From the NCBI RefSeq assembly GCF_036492245.1, contig NZ_AP025286.1:1860001-1924000 (forward strand): DNA of 64,000 nt, in the 5' to 3' direction. The translations under genes were made by a program, and so were the position numbers. A model generated the notes under the pieces. It was given only the letters and a program-made list of their open reading frames with translations. It had not been told where the DNA came from and searched no databases. This document shows, piece by piece, positions 43,027-51,358 of the stretch. Each line of letters opens with the position of its first letter. Position 1 is the first letter of the stretch. This stretch comes from Treponema bryantii. Its GTDB lineage: Bacteria; Spirochaetota; Spirochaetia; Treponematales; Treponemataceae.

Positions 43027-43132
43027 AAATTAGCGGGCGTTGCGGGTGCGATTGAGCCCGCTAGAAAGGGTGGCGGAAGACCGCTTGCGGGCTGCAGGCA
43101 GGGGAAGGCTTTCCCCTCCAAAAAGGAGAAAT
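43027..43132. repeat. GC-rich structured stretch, likely a dispersed repeat
   Basis: About 100 bases with far more G and C than the surroundings. Stems: GCGGGC (43034-43039) with GCCCGC (near 43056-43061), and GGGGAAGGCTTTCCCC (near 43101-43116). The same kind of sequence (CCGCTTGCGGGCTGCAGGCA core) is familiar to me from intergenic repeats in several genomes, but only one copy is in this window. No believable protein is coded here. It ends at AAAGGAGA, the ribosome site of the small frame that follows. Confidence 0.5.
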
Positions 43133-43252
43133 ATGACAACTAATCCAGAAATGCTTTACACCGCAAAAATTGAACAGACCTGGGACTATCCTAAACGGAT
43201 GAAATATATTGCGGAAATTGATTCTTTTATTGCAAAGGATTATGACGTATGA
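43133..43252 (+). CDS. 39-residue small protein next to the second repeat
   Basis: ATG at 43133 with AAAGGAGA before it, 39 residues ('MTTNPEMLYTAKIEQTWDYP', then 'KRMKYIAEIDSFIAKDYDV'). The stop overlaps the second 36-bp repeat (43247). The composition looks like real protein, possibly a truncated gene cut by the repeat. No family recognised. Confidence 0.45.
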   Translation: MTTNPEMLYTAKIEQTWDYPKRMKYIAEIDSFIAKDYDV

Positions 43253-43282
43253 CGACCGGCAATTTTTGGAGGGTCGTCAACC
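43247..43282. repeat. 36-bp direct repeat, copy 2
   Basis: Identical over 36 bases to 42350-42385, 897 bases away, in the same direction; the next bases differ (G in copy 1, C in copy 2). The palindrome is at 43250-43279. It supplies the last codon and stop of the 39-residue frame. Confidence 0.9.
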
Positions 43283-43350
43283 CTAATAGAGATTGATTTA
43301 AATATGGGATAAAAAAAATTGGTTGATGGAACAGGAAATCCATCTGCGAT

Positions 43351-44484
43351 ATGAACGTATCACGCATTTCAAAGTACCGACACGCGGTCAAGCCGCGTAT
43401 TGAAATAGAAAAGAAAAATCTGGAAATCCTTCAGTTACAGGAAAAACTTGCTACACAATTAAGATACAGATTCTGTGCCCGTTCAGAAAAAGCTGATAAG
43501 CAGCCAAGTCTGTTTGATTTTGAGGATGAAGCTTATATTCCATCAGAAGAAGAAATTGAAGACACAGTTGCAAATGAAGGTCCGTTCAATAACCAGCTTG
43601 TAAAAGCATATAAACGCCGTGTATGTGGCCGAAAAAAACTTTCAGATAATCTTCCACGCCGTGAAGTTTATCTTGACATTCCGGAAGAAGAGAAACACTG
43701 TGCATGCGGAGCAGAACTCGTAAAAGTAGGGGAAGACCGTTCTGAACGACTCCAGGTTATTCCTGCTCAGATTTATGTAGAAGTTACTGTTCGCCCAAAA
43801 TATGCCTGCAGAAACTGTGAAGGCAGTGCTGATGAAGATAAACCTGTTTTCAGACAGATGCCAGCTCCAACCAAAATCAATTTCAAATGAAGCAGCCCTT
43901 GAAGAACATGAAAAACTCTTTCCAGATGATCTCATTATTCATGTTGCATGCATGGCTCATGTCAGACGAAAGTTTTTTTAATGCAGTAAAATGCGGCCAA
44001 GGATATAAGCCAAAGATTCTGAAAAAGCTTTGGCTTTATATCCAGAAAATATATTTTCTTGAAAACAGATTAAGAGAGCAGAATCTGTCTGAGGACGAAT
44101 TTGTTGCTCAAAGAAAACTTAAGATTCTTCCTGTCTTAAATGAGTTTCATGACTGGATGGTTCAATCCAACCCGAAGTAGTTCCGGAATTAAAATTAGGA
44201 AGAGCCATTAATTATGCATTAATTTGTACTTGGACGCAAGAACTGGCTGTTTGCCGGATCAGAAGATGGAGCCCGTTCAAGTTGTCTCTTGTTTACATTA
44301 TTGAATGTGCTAAAATTCATAACGTATAAATCCAGAAGATTATCTTCGTTGTATTTTTGAACAAGCCGCTGATACTGATGGCTGGACTGAAGATGACTGG
44401 AAAAATTTGTTACCTTGGAACATAAAAATCACTACATTTGTTCCACAAGGTGTCTGGATAGCTCCCCAGGGGGCCCAAAATTGA
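43351..44484 (+). pseudogene. tnpC: Degenerate IS66 transposase (TnpC)
   Basis: The first part (43351-43890) has 'RFCARSEKADKQPSLFDFED' and the IS66 zinc ribbon 'CACGAELVKVGEDRSERLQV' with 'KYACRNCEG'. It stops right after 'FRQMPAPTKINFK'. An internal deletion follows: the next family match is 'IIHVACMAHVRRKFF' in another frame (43901 on), the part with the first catalytic Asp being missing. A run of seven T at 43972 shifts the frame to 'NAVKCGQGYKPKILKK...NLSEDEFVAQRK' (to 44180). Further remains are 'ELKLGRAINYAL', 'GRKNWLFAGSEDGAR' and 'LLPWNIKIT', each in a different frame. It cannot be active. Confidence 0.88.
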
Positions 44485-44562
44485 CGGTGACCTTATATTT
44501 TTGCCAACCTACACTTTCTATAATGTATATTCTGTCTACTTATAATATACTTTTAATATTGG

Positions 44563-44594
44563 GTAAGCGTCAATGTAAGCGTCAATTTTCCGCC
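44563..44594. repeat. Tandem IS66-type tips, oriented like a left end
   Basis: GTAAGCGTCAAT at 44563-44574 is followed directly by GTAAGCGTCAATTTTCCGCC at 44575-44594. GTAAGCG is the IS66 tip. These read in left-end sense, so they do not close the element at 41918; they mark another element whose body would lie to the right or has been lost. On the minus strand beyond them (about 44600-44670) a short frame ends '...KVVNDDLKVLVA', which may be the end of a lost gene. The rest of 44485-44724 is AT-rich and holds nothing else I can support. Confidence 0.55.
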
Positions 44595-44724
44595 CTATTA
44601 GGCCACTAAGACCTTCAAGTCATCATTGACAACTTTTGTTTTTTCAATGCCATTCCTTGGCACTCTTGTATTTTATAATAAAAGCCATAAAGTAAAAAAA
44701 CTATCCAATCAGGAGGCTTCTATT

Positions 44725-45060
44725 ATGGAAAGCGTAATCACTGTTTTAATCTTTTTGGCTGTTATCAGTTTATCAATCTATCTGACTCATTATTCTGCAG
44801 ATACGTCTTCATCAAATATCTTTGACAAGATACTGACCTTCTGTCTGCCGTTTATTTCTACCCTAGTAATCGGCATTGCAGTAATAAATAAGTTCATTTA
44901 TTTACCGATCGTTATTACAGCGGCACTCATCGCCGGTGTTGTAAGCCTCCTGGTCTGCTGGAGTGCTGAAAAGAAAGCAAAAGAAGCAAAACAGAAGAAA
45001 AACCGCCTGTTTATTTTTAATATTTATATGTTTCAAGACAACATGCGCAGCGCAGTATAG
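44725..45060 (+). CDS. Small membrane protein, function unknown
   Basis: 111 residues from the ATG at 44725, preceded by AGGAGG. Three hydrophobic segments ('ITVLIFLAVISLSIYL', 'ILTFCLPFISTLVIGIAVI', 'YLPIVITAALIAGVVSLLV') and a Lys-rich loop ('SAEKKAKEAKQKKN'). No family recognised. Upstream readings without ribosome site begin at 44626 and are rejected. It lies just outside the IS66 remains. Confidence 0.7.
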   Translation: MESVITVLIFLAVISLSIYLTHYSADTSSSNIFDKILTFCLPFISTLVIGIAVINKFIYLPIVITAALIAGVVSLLVCWSAEKKAKEAKQKKNRLFIFNIYMFQDNMRSAV

Positions 45061-45080
45061 CTTTCGAAATAATGAAAACA

Positions 45081-45293
45081 TTAATAATGCGACGGCTTTC
45101 GATTAGGAATATCTCCTTCCATGGAATTAGACATTTCACGGATTCTGTCCGCCATTAGTTTTGTTTCCTTCTGGAGTTTATCAATTGTTTTAGCCTGTTC
45201 AACAGCAACGTTCTGAATCTGATTTACAAAGTCTTCCATGTAGGCAAGTTTCATTTCGATTGCTGTTAAACGTTCATCAGTTTCTTTTTCCAT
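45081..45293 (-). CDS. slyX: SlyX-family protein
   Basis: 70 residues, a single coiled coil ('DERLTAIEMKLAYMEDFVNQ', 'AVEQAKTIDKLQKETKLMADRI') with the usual tail PxHY ('RKPSHY'). SlyX function is not established. It follows the acyltransferase-like gene on the same strand by 11 bases, so they are probably co-transcribed. Confidence 0.8.
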   Translation of the reverse strand: MEKETDERLTAIEMKLAYMEDFVNQIQNVAVEQAKTIDKLQKETKLMADRIREMSNSMEGDIPNRKPSHY

Positions 45294-45304
45294 AATCGTT
45301 ATCC

Positions 45305-46177
45305 CTAAGCTATAAATCCTTCAATTATCTCTTTGGATGCAAAGAATTCATCAAGTTTCTTCATAAAAGGAACAATATCTCCAAAATCCAGAGCACGATG
45401 ATCGAATGCAATTGTAAAGGTGATTATACTATTTGAGTCTGTTTTTTTAATTGAGCTTAAAGCAATAGCTACAACCTGAGGAGGAACAATCTCCAGTAAT
45501 GTACATTCACCGTTCCATTCTTTATAAATCGAGCCGAGATTTGAAACTGTAATTGTCCCCTGCTCTAAATCATATGCTGTTAATTTTTGAGACTTATCTA
45601 TCTTTTTATATGCAAGCCGCTGTTTTAAAGGTATTCGTTTTATTCTATATGGCCCGATTTTTGTGCCAATCAGTCTACGCAAAGCTGATAATATTTTTAA
45701 TTTCCTAAGTCCCTTTAAGGTGTCTTTTACCGCTACAGACATTAACGCTTCATCTATGATTGTATTTTCTGACTTTCTTCGAATCTCATTTACATAATCT
45801 CTTATCTGTTCCATAGATTTAGATTCCAGATTATGAAGATTTACAGTAATCATTCTGTCATTAAGTACAAATGGCATGGAAATATCGATATTGTTTTTAT
45901 TAACAGTTGATCCAGAAACCAAAAAAGAATTATAGTGCACATGAGAATTGAGTTTTGGACAGACTTTTAAGGCTTCTGAAATGATTTTTAATAAGGCTGT
46001 ATTTAATGAAATCTTTTGTTCTTTTGATTTTTCAAGATTATATTCTTTTAAAATCTGTAAAAGATTCTCGACATCTGCATTATAAGTAACACCTGCATGT
46101 GGAATTGTTTTCCAGCTTTCAAGCGTAACATTTGAAATGACTATTCGCGACAAACTAAACTTTTCTGATTTTTCCAT
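45305..46177 (-). CDS. CoA acyltransferase-like protein (2-oxoacid dehydrogenase E2 catalytic fold)
   Basis: 290 residues, only the catalytic domain: no lipoyl domain and no peripheral-subunit-binding domain. 'GTITVSNLGSI' and the active-site region 'FTIAFDHRALDFGDIVPFMK' are the family's end motifs; the catalytic His is in DHRALDFGD (usual DHRxxDG, here Phe-Gly in place of Gly). 'HSRVDYN'-type opening is 'IPHAGVTYNADVENLL'. It does not stand by a dehydrogenase E1 gene, so it is probably an acyltransferase with another acceptor. Coupled to slyX. Confidence 0.75.
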   Translation of the reverse strand: MEKSEKFSLSRIVISNVTLESWKTIPHAGVTYNADVENLLQILKEYNLEKSKEQKISLNTALLKIISEALKVCPKLNSHVHYNSFLVSGSTVNKNNIDISMPFVLNDRMITVNLHNLESKSMEQIRDYVNEIRRKSENTIIDEALMSVAVKDTLKGLRKLKILSALRRLIGTKIGPYRIKRIPLKQRLAYKKIDKSQKLTAYDLEQGTITVSNLGSIYKEWNGECTLLEIVPPQVVAIALSSIKKTDSNSIITFTIAFDHRALDFGDIVPFMKKLDEFFASKEIIEGFIA

Positions 46178-46260
46178 TTTTTTTAAATTTCTTTATGTTA
46201 TATTTATTTTATAGCATTAAATTGTATTATGCAATTAACTTTTAAGAAGTTATATACAAA

Positions 46261-46289
46261 AAATCTCCTCGAATTGAGGAGATTTTTTT
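46261..46289. terminator. Bidirectional terminator of the LRR gene
   Basis: Stem AAATCTCCTC / GAGGAGATTT, loop GAATT, then TTTTG; on the left an A-run (46257-46263) gives a T-run for the minus strand. It ends the LRR gene (minus) at 46313 and would also stop plus-strand reading. The stem and the tail TTTTTTTGTATTA are identical to the terminator at 41876. Confidence 0.85.
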
Positions 46290-46312
46290 GTATTAATCTT
46301 AATGATTTTATA

Positions 46313-49300
46313 TTATTTTTTAAATAGATAATAGTCATTCCATTCTTTTATTAGTTTTTGCGCCATTTCTTGTGAATCAGAAACATCAATTTTATCTTCA
46401 GAATTAAATTCTGAATAATAACTGTACTCGTTTTTATACCAATTTTCAGTATCCTTAAATGTTACTTGCTTTAAATTTTCACAATTACTAAATGAACGAC
46501 TAGATATTTTTTTTACTCCAGAACCAATTGTAACAGATTCAAGACTATGAGAACCATAGAATGAATCACTTTCCAATTCTTTAACACTATCAGGAATAAT
46601 TATAGATGTTAATCCAGAATATTCAAATGCACTTCTCTTTATTACTTCTAATTTAGAATTTTCCTGAAAGTTTATTGTATTAATATTTCTTGCTTCCCTG
46701 AACATACTTTCAGAAATTTCAACTACATTTGAACCTATTGTTAAAGTACAGCCTCCTGTTGAAGATGTTTTTCCTGCTTCCTTAAACATATCACCAGGAT
46801 AACTTGTATTTTTACTAAGTTTTGATGGTAAATAAATAATTTCTGATAATCCAGTACATCCATAAAAAGGAGAATCCAATATTTCTTCTACACTTTCAGG
46901 AATTGTAATAGAAGTAAGTCCTGTACATTTATAAAAAATATAGTTATTGATTGTTTTCAGAGTAGATGGCAAAGAAACAGATGTTATATCTTTACAACCA
47001 GAATAAGCTCCAGCAGGAGTTGTAAGTGTACCTTCTGGGAACGCTACTGAAGTTACTTTATTTCCTTGAAAATATAAGGAAGCTCCATTACAACATGGTG
47101 AGGAATACTGATCTTTGAATGAAATTTCTTCCCACTCAGCTTTTGATCCAAGATAATATACATCTTTCAGTGCATTACATTCCTGGAAGGCGCTACTTCC
47201 AAATTTTATAATAGATTTAGGAATTGTTATTTCTCCAAGAGAAATAATCCCATAAAAGGCTCTTGCCCCTATCTCTTTACAAATACAATTGTCTGGGAAA
47301 TTAACACACGTGATTTTTATAGAATAATTTTTTGAATATGATTCCTCGAAAATCCCATTAGGAATTTCTATAACTTTATCTCCTATATTTACAGTTACAC
47401 CTTCAGTGTTGTGACCAACATTATAGAATAAACTAGAACTACCAAAAATTTTCGAGGAAATGGAATTATAATCCAGTTGTGTAACATTTGTACAATTCCA
47501 GAAAGTGTATTTACCAAGTTCTGTAATTTGTTCTGGAATTGTGATTTTCGTAATACTTTTTACACCTGAATATGTTGCATTTGGCATTTTTGTTATATCA
47601 GAATCAAATGTTACTTCAGTATAAAGTTCTCCATTTATATAAAGATTTGCACCAGCATAACAAGGATTTGAATTTTCCTTCTCAAAAGTTATTTCCTGCC
47701 ATTGTCTTTGTGTACCAGGATATTTTACTTCGTTAATTGTATGTCCGTAAAAGGCATTTTCTCTAATTTCTGAAATACCAGTTCCTTCAAAAACTACAGT
47801 TTTTATGCAAGCGTTATAAAATAATCTTTCCGGAATAACTTTGACATTTGGTCCAATGTTTAGTACAAGTCCTTTTTCATAATATTGTCCGACATATGAG
47901 AAACCTTCATTTTTGTGATTACTGTCTGTTATGTTTGCATTGAAATTGATTTCTTCCAGATAAGATCCCCAAGATGATGAACGACTATCTCCACTAAAAG
48001 CAGCAGAGTTAATAATTTCTATACTTTCTGGAATTGTAATCTTCTTTAGTGAAGTTAAACAATAAAATGCCTGTTTTCCTATTTCTTTACATTTAGAATT
48101 TTCTTCAAATGTAAGTTCAGTAATATCAGCACTTGATAGATAAAAGAAATAATCTGGAACTTTAGTAACATTTTTTCCTATTACAAGTTTTACACCATTT
48201 GGAGATTTTGTTCCCATATCAAGAAAACATCTGGAATATTCAGTAGTGAAATTGATACTAGCACTAGGATTATAATCAAGCTCTTCAACATAATAAGCAT
48301 AGTCTATAAAATATTTAGGTATTAAAGTTACATTTTCTGGTATAACAACTTTTTTCAAGCTCTTACAACCACTGAAGGCATGTTGTTGAATTGATAAATC
48401 TGTTATTTCATCAGAAAAATCAAGCGTTTCTACTAATTCATTTTTATTTACATATAAATTAGCTTCACCATAATACAAAGGATTTGAACTCTCTGTATAG
48501 AATTCTATTTTTGTATACCAGTCTTCAAGGCTTCCTTGATAGTATACGTTTTCCAAAGCAGTATCAGAAAATACATAAGCCTGTAATGTAGTTATACTTT
48601 TGGGAAGTGTAATAGATTTTAATTTAGAAAGCGAGGATAAAGCTGATCTACCAATTTCAGAACATACAGAATTATCCTTAAAAACTAGTTTGTTTAAGTT
48701 AAAATCGCTGTTACTATAGTAAGATTGAAATAGGTATGCTGGAATTCTTTTTACTTTATTTCCAATATTTACAGTTATACCTTCACTACTTCCAATAGTT
48801 CTACCAAAAATATATGAATAGGAAGAAATATCCTTACAGTTTATTGCATTAAAATTAATTGTTTTTAAATTAGGAATTTTATAAGTACTACTAATTGATT
48901 TTATATCTATTGATTCAACATCTTCACCTATAGTTATTGAAGTAATACTTTTAATATTCTGTATAGCATAAGGATTAATAATACAATCTTTATCATCTAA
49001 ATATACATCGGTAAGAAGTTCATTATTCAGATATAAATTAGACCCATCCGTTGTATTGCAATTTATTTTACTGGAACCTGAATATCCGGAAGTATAATTT
49101 GTATTACAAAAATTAAGCCAGTCAGTAAGATTTCCAGAAAAATAAATATACTCGATATTTGTTTTATCAAAAGGAGAATAACCGAGTGAAATATCATTTT
49201 TTGTAATTCTTACAGTTTTGAGATTTTTACATCCATAAAAAGCACTACTTTCTACATTTTCAAGATTTTCGCCTAGAGTTATTTCTTCAATTGCAGCAAC

Positions 49301-50779
49301 ATTTTCAAACGCAGATTCTCCAATTTTTTTCAAGGCTGAGTTTTCTGGGAAATTAATCTTTTTTATACAGTCATTTCCTTCAAACTTCATGAAATTTTTT
49401 GGTATTTCTTCTACTCCAGCTCCAATATTTATTATTACACCACCAATATCAGACTCACAACCTGTTTTAGAATTAAGCCAGTGCGAATAACTATAACTAT
49501 AATTATAATTTTTTACATTATAATAAATTTCTTTTAAGTATTTACAATCACCAAATGCATTACTATAAATATAGTTAATATTTTCCGGGATAGAAATTGA
49601 AATCAGATTATTTAAATTACTAAAACTGTCATCAATTCTTGTTAATTCTGTACAAGCATCTAAATCAAGACAAACATTTACTGTTGTATTCTTTTTAAGA
49701 CACTTTCCTATTTTATCAATTTCTGGATTTAAATCGGTAATATGAACAATTATTTCAGTATTATAAAAATCAGTAATATATTCTTCCAATTCCGATACTG
49801 TACATGTAAGTTCATTACCCCACTTTGGATATAAGACATAATCTGTTTGCTCTGAAGGTAGAATTTCTGTTACAGGTTCACCTGTACAGTCTCTATTTAA
49901 ATACCAGCCCAAAAATTGAAGAGCTGTATTCAGATTGTCTTTTGCAGGTAAAATAATTGGATCAGTATCAAATCTTGTATAAGATGCTTTGAATACATAT
50001 CCTTCTTCGAATGAATAATGACCAGCAGCGAAAGTAATGTTATAAATTTGATTTACTGTAGTAATTGTAAATACACCTTTGCTGATTACACTATCACAAA
50101 CAGTAGCTACTGTTCTATAATCGTTTAATTTATTTCCATCTTTATCATACAAATCAGCATCAATATAATAAGTTCCAGAAGGAACGTCCTGTGCATTAAA
50201 AACGGATACTCCATTATTTACAGTTGTTTCTATTTTTTCAAATCCAGAAAGTATTGAGCCTTTATAAAAATCTTTTAGTAAATATATTACTTTTTCAACT
50301 TCATTTGGAACATTTAAATTAAATTGAATACTTCCTTTACCTTCTTTTGTATCCAATTTTTCCATTTTTAATTCAAAAGAAACTGAATTTGCCCCACTTT
50401 TTATTGTAGTTGTAATAGAATCAGAATAAACAGTTTCATATCTTTGGGCGGTTAAACTTAAAGTCCATTCTCCTTCAGTTACCTCAAACTTGGTTTTGCA
50501 TAAGTCATTATATGAATTGAAGGTTCCAAAATCTTTTTCTTCTCCATCATCAAGACTGCCTTTTAATACATATACATTAAAAGAATCATTTTTATATTCA
50601 GGTAGAACAGATCTACTAGAATTATTATTTACAACAAAGTAAGTTGAATTATCTGTTATTTCATTGTCTGAAATTTTATTATATTCATCATTATATGAAT
50701 TTTGACAAGATGAAAAAAATAGTACTACAATCAAAAAGTAAATTACATTTTTATAAAATTTAATTGAAAAGTTTTTCAT
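46313..50779 (-). CDS. Giant BspA-like leucine-rich-repeat lipoprotein
   Basis: 1488 residues. The N-terminus is a lipoprotein signal ('IYFLIVVLFFSSCQNSYNDE', lipobox LFFSSC). An InlB-type B-repeat ('LQFLGWYLNRDCTGEPVTE') follows near residues 245-330. The rest is LRR_5/BspA repeats ('LKKITIPESIEIINSAAFSG' pattern), arranged in a longer supermodule that includes 'NPxYxGAxLYxNG' and 'VTVNIGxxVxxIPxxxF'. Such proteins in Treponema bind host tissue or partner bacteria. The ribosome site is GGAGT. It ends with a terminator and follows a small lipoprotein gene. Confidence 0.9.
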   Translation of the reverse strand: MKNFSIKFYKNVIYFLIVVLFFSSCQNSYNDEYNKISDNEITDNSTYFVVNNNSSRSVLPEYKNDSFNVYVLKGSLDDGEEKDFGTFNSYNDLCKTKFEVTEGEWTLSLTAQRYETVYSDSITTTIKSGANSVSFELKMEKLDTKEGKGSIQFNLNVPNEVEKVIYLLKDFYKGSILSGFEKIETTVNNGVSVFNAQDVPSGTYYIDADLYDKDGNKLNDYRTVATVCDSVISKGVFTITTVNQIYNITFAAGHYSFEEGYVFKASYTRFDTDPIILPAKDNLNTALQFLGWYLNRDCTGEPVTEILPSEQTDYVLYPKWGNELTCTVSELEEYITDFYNTEIIVHITDLNPEIDKIGKCLKKNTTVNVCLDLDACTELTRIDDSFSNLNNLISISIPENINYIYSNAFGDCKYLKEIYYNVKNYNYSYSYSHWLNSKTGCESDIGGVIINIGAGVEEIPKNFMKFEGNDCIKKINFPENSALKKIGESAFENVAAIEEITLGENLENVESSAFYGCKNLKTVRITKNDISLGYSPFDKTNIEYIYFSGNLTDWLNFCNTNYTSGYSGSSKINCNTTDGSNLYLNNELLTDVYLDDKDCIINPYAIQNIKSITSITIGEDVESIDIKSISSTYKIPNLKTINFNAINCKDISSYSYIFGRTIGSSEGITVNIGNKVKRIPAYLFQSYYSNSDFNLNKLVFKDNSVCSEIGRSALSSLSKLKSITLPKSITTLQAYVFSDTALENVYYQGSLEDWYTKIEFYTESSNPLYYGEANLYVNKNELVETLDFSDEITDLSIQQHAFSGCKSLKKVVIPENVTLIPKYFIDYAYYVEELDYNPSASINFTTEYSRCFLDMGTKSPNGVKLVIGKNVTKVPDYFFYLSSADITELTFEENSKCKEIGKQAFYCLTSLKKITIPESIEIINSAAFSGDSRSSSWGSYLEEINFNANITDSNHKNEGFSYVGQYYEKGLVLNIGPNVKVIPERLFYNACIKTVVFEGTGISEIRENAFYGHTINEVKYPGTQRQWQEITFEKENSNPCYAGANLYINGELYTEVTFDSDITKMPNATYSGVKSITKITIPEQITELGKYTFWNCTNVTQLDYNSISSKIFGSSSLFYNVGHNTEGVTVNIGDKVIEIPNGIFEESYSKNYSIKITCVNFPDNCICKEIGARAFYGIISLGEITIPKSIIKFGSSAFQECNALKDVYYLGSKAEWEEISFKDQYSSPCCNGASLYFQGNKVTSVAFPEGTLTTPAGAYSGCKDITSVSLPSTLKTINNYIFYKCTGLTSITIPESVEEILDSPFYGCTGLSEIIYLPSKLSKNTSYPGDMFKEAGKTSSTGGCTLTIGSNVVEISESMFREARNINTINFQENSKLEVIKRSAFEYSGLTSIIIPDSVKELESDSFYGSHSLESVTIGSGVKKISSRSFSNCENLKQVTFKDTENWYKNEYSYYSEFNSEDKIDVSDSQEMAQKLIKEWNDYYLFKK

Positions 50780-50795
50780 TTTTTACTCCGTTTTC

Positions 50796-51152
50796 TTAAT
50801 TTATAGTTATAATCATTTCAGCAGAATATACTATACCGTTATAAATGCCTGTAACAATTAAATTATAGACACCTTTTTTTAAAGAATTAATATTAATTAC
50901 AGTCTGACTTCCTGTTTCAGAAAGTTCCTTTCCGTCAAATGACCATGTTAGCTCATTAAATGGAATTGAACTTTCTACTGTTATTGTTAATTCTGTTTTT
51001 TCTGTATTTAATGAAGAATTAAGAGTAAAATCCTGTATATTACTTACTGATACTTCTATTTTGTTAGATTTATTTTCAGGTAATGGAATACTTGAGCTAC
51101 ACGCTGTAAAAAAAACGAATAATATAAATACACAATAATGAAATTTTTTCAC
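50796..51152 (-). CDS. Small lipoprotein with Ig-like domain
   Basis: 118 residues. Signal 'FHYCVFILFVFFTACSSS' with lipobox FFTAC. The remainder is one beta-sandwich-like stretch ('LNTEKTELTITVESSIPFNE' and 'GVYNLIVTGIYNGIVYSAEM'). I use the GTG at 51150-51152, seven bases after GAGG; a longer reading from 51197 has no ribosome site and would break the signal. It precedes the LRR gene by 16 bases, so both are made together and may work together on the surface. Confidence 0.72.
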   Translation of the reverse strand: MKKFHYCVFILFVFFTACSSSIPLPENKSNKIEVSVSNIQDFTLNSSLNTEKTELTITVESSIPFNELTWSFDGKELSETGSQTVININSLKKGVYNLIVTGIYNGIVYSAEMIITIN

Positions 51153-51358
51153 GTTTTCTACCTCATATATTTTTTCAAACTTTATCAAATTATACATTTT
51201 TTACAATATAAATGTCAAAGAATCACAAATTATAATTTTGTTATATTTATTGATTTTGTTAATTAAATTTTTAGAAAAATTCCCCTATTTTATGAACATA
51301 AAAAAAGCCTTATGTTAAAATTGAAAAGGAAATTCAACAAATAATAAGGAGTAATATT

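Larger units (their letters stand above)
41918..44491 (+). mobile_element. Decayed IS66-family element with HAD passenger
   Basis: Left end GTAAGCG (41918-41924), the conserved tip of IS66, and right end ...GGTGAC (to 44491), read inward on the other strand as GTCACCGTCAATTTT; 10 of the first 14 bases pair with the left end. A 7-base direct repeat CTTATAT flanks both sides (41911-41917 and 44492-44498); IS66 normally makes 8 bp. Inside, in order: tnpA (41968), then in place of tnpB a HAD gene with a small reading frame between two 36-bp direct repeats, then a degenerate tnpC (43351). Its terminal repeats differ and tnpC is broken, so it is immobile by itself. Confidence 0.8.

Noticed and set aside
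43040-43132. Longer reading (from 43040) of the small frame ending at 43252
   Set aside because: The first 31 codons come from the GC-rich stretch with no ribosome site; AAAGGAGA supports 43133.
42350-43282. Integron cassette with attC sites
   Set aside because: The repeats lack RYYYAAC and GTTRRRY cores, and no integrase is seen.
44415-44609. 64-codon plus-strand frame in the IS66 remains
   Set aside because: It mixes the tnpC end in a wrong frame with intergenic DNA, has no ribosome site and crosses the IS end.
46313-50779. Giant protein as toxin or phage tail protein
   Set aside because: Lipobox, InlB-type repeat and LRR_5 units explain it as a surface protein.
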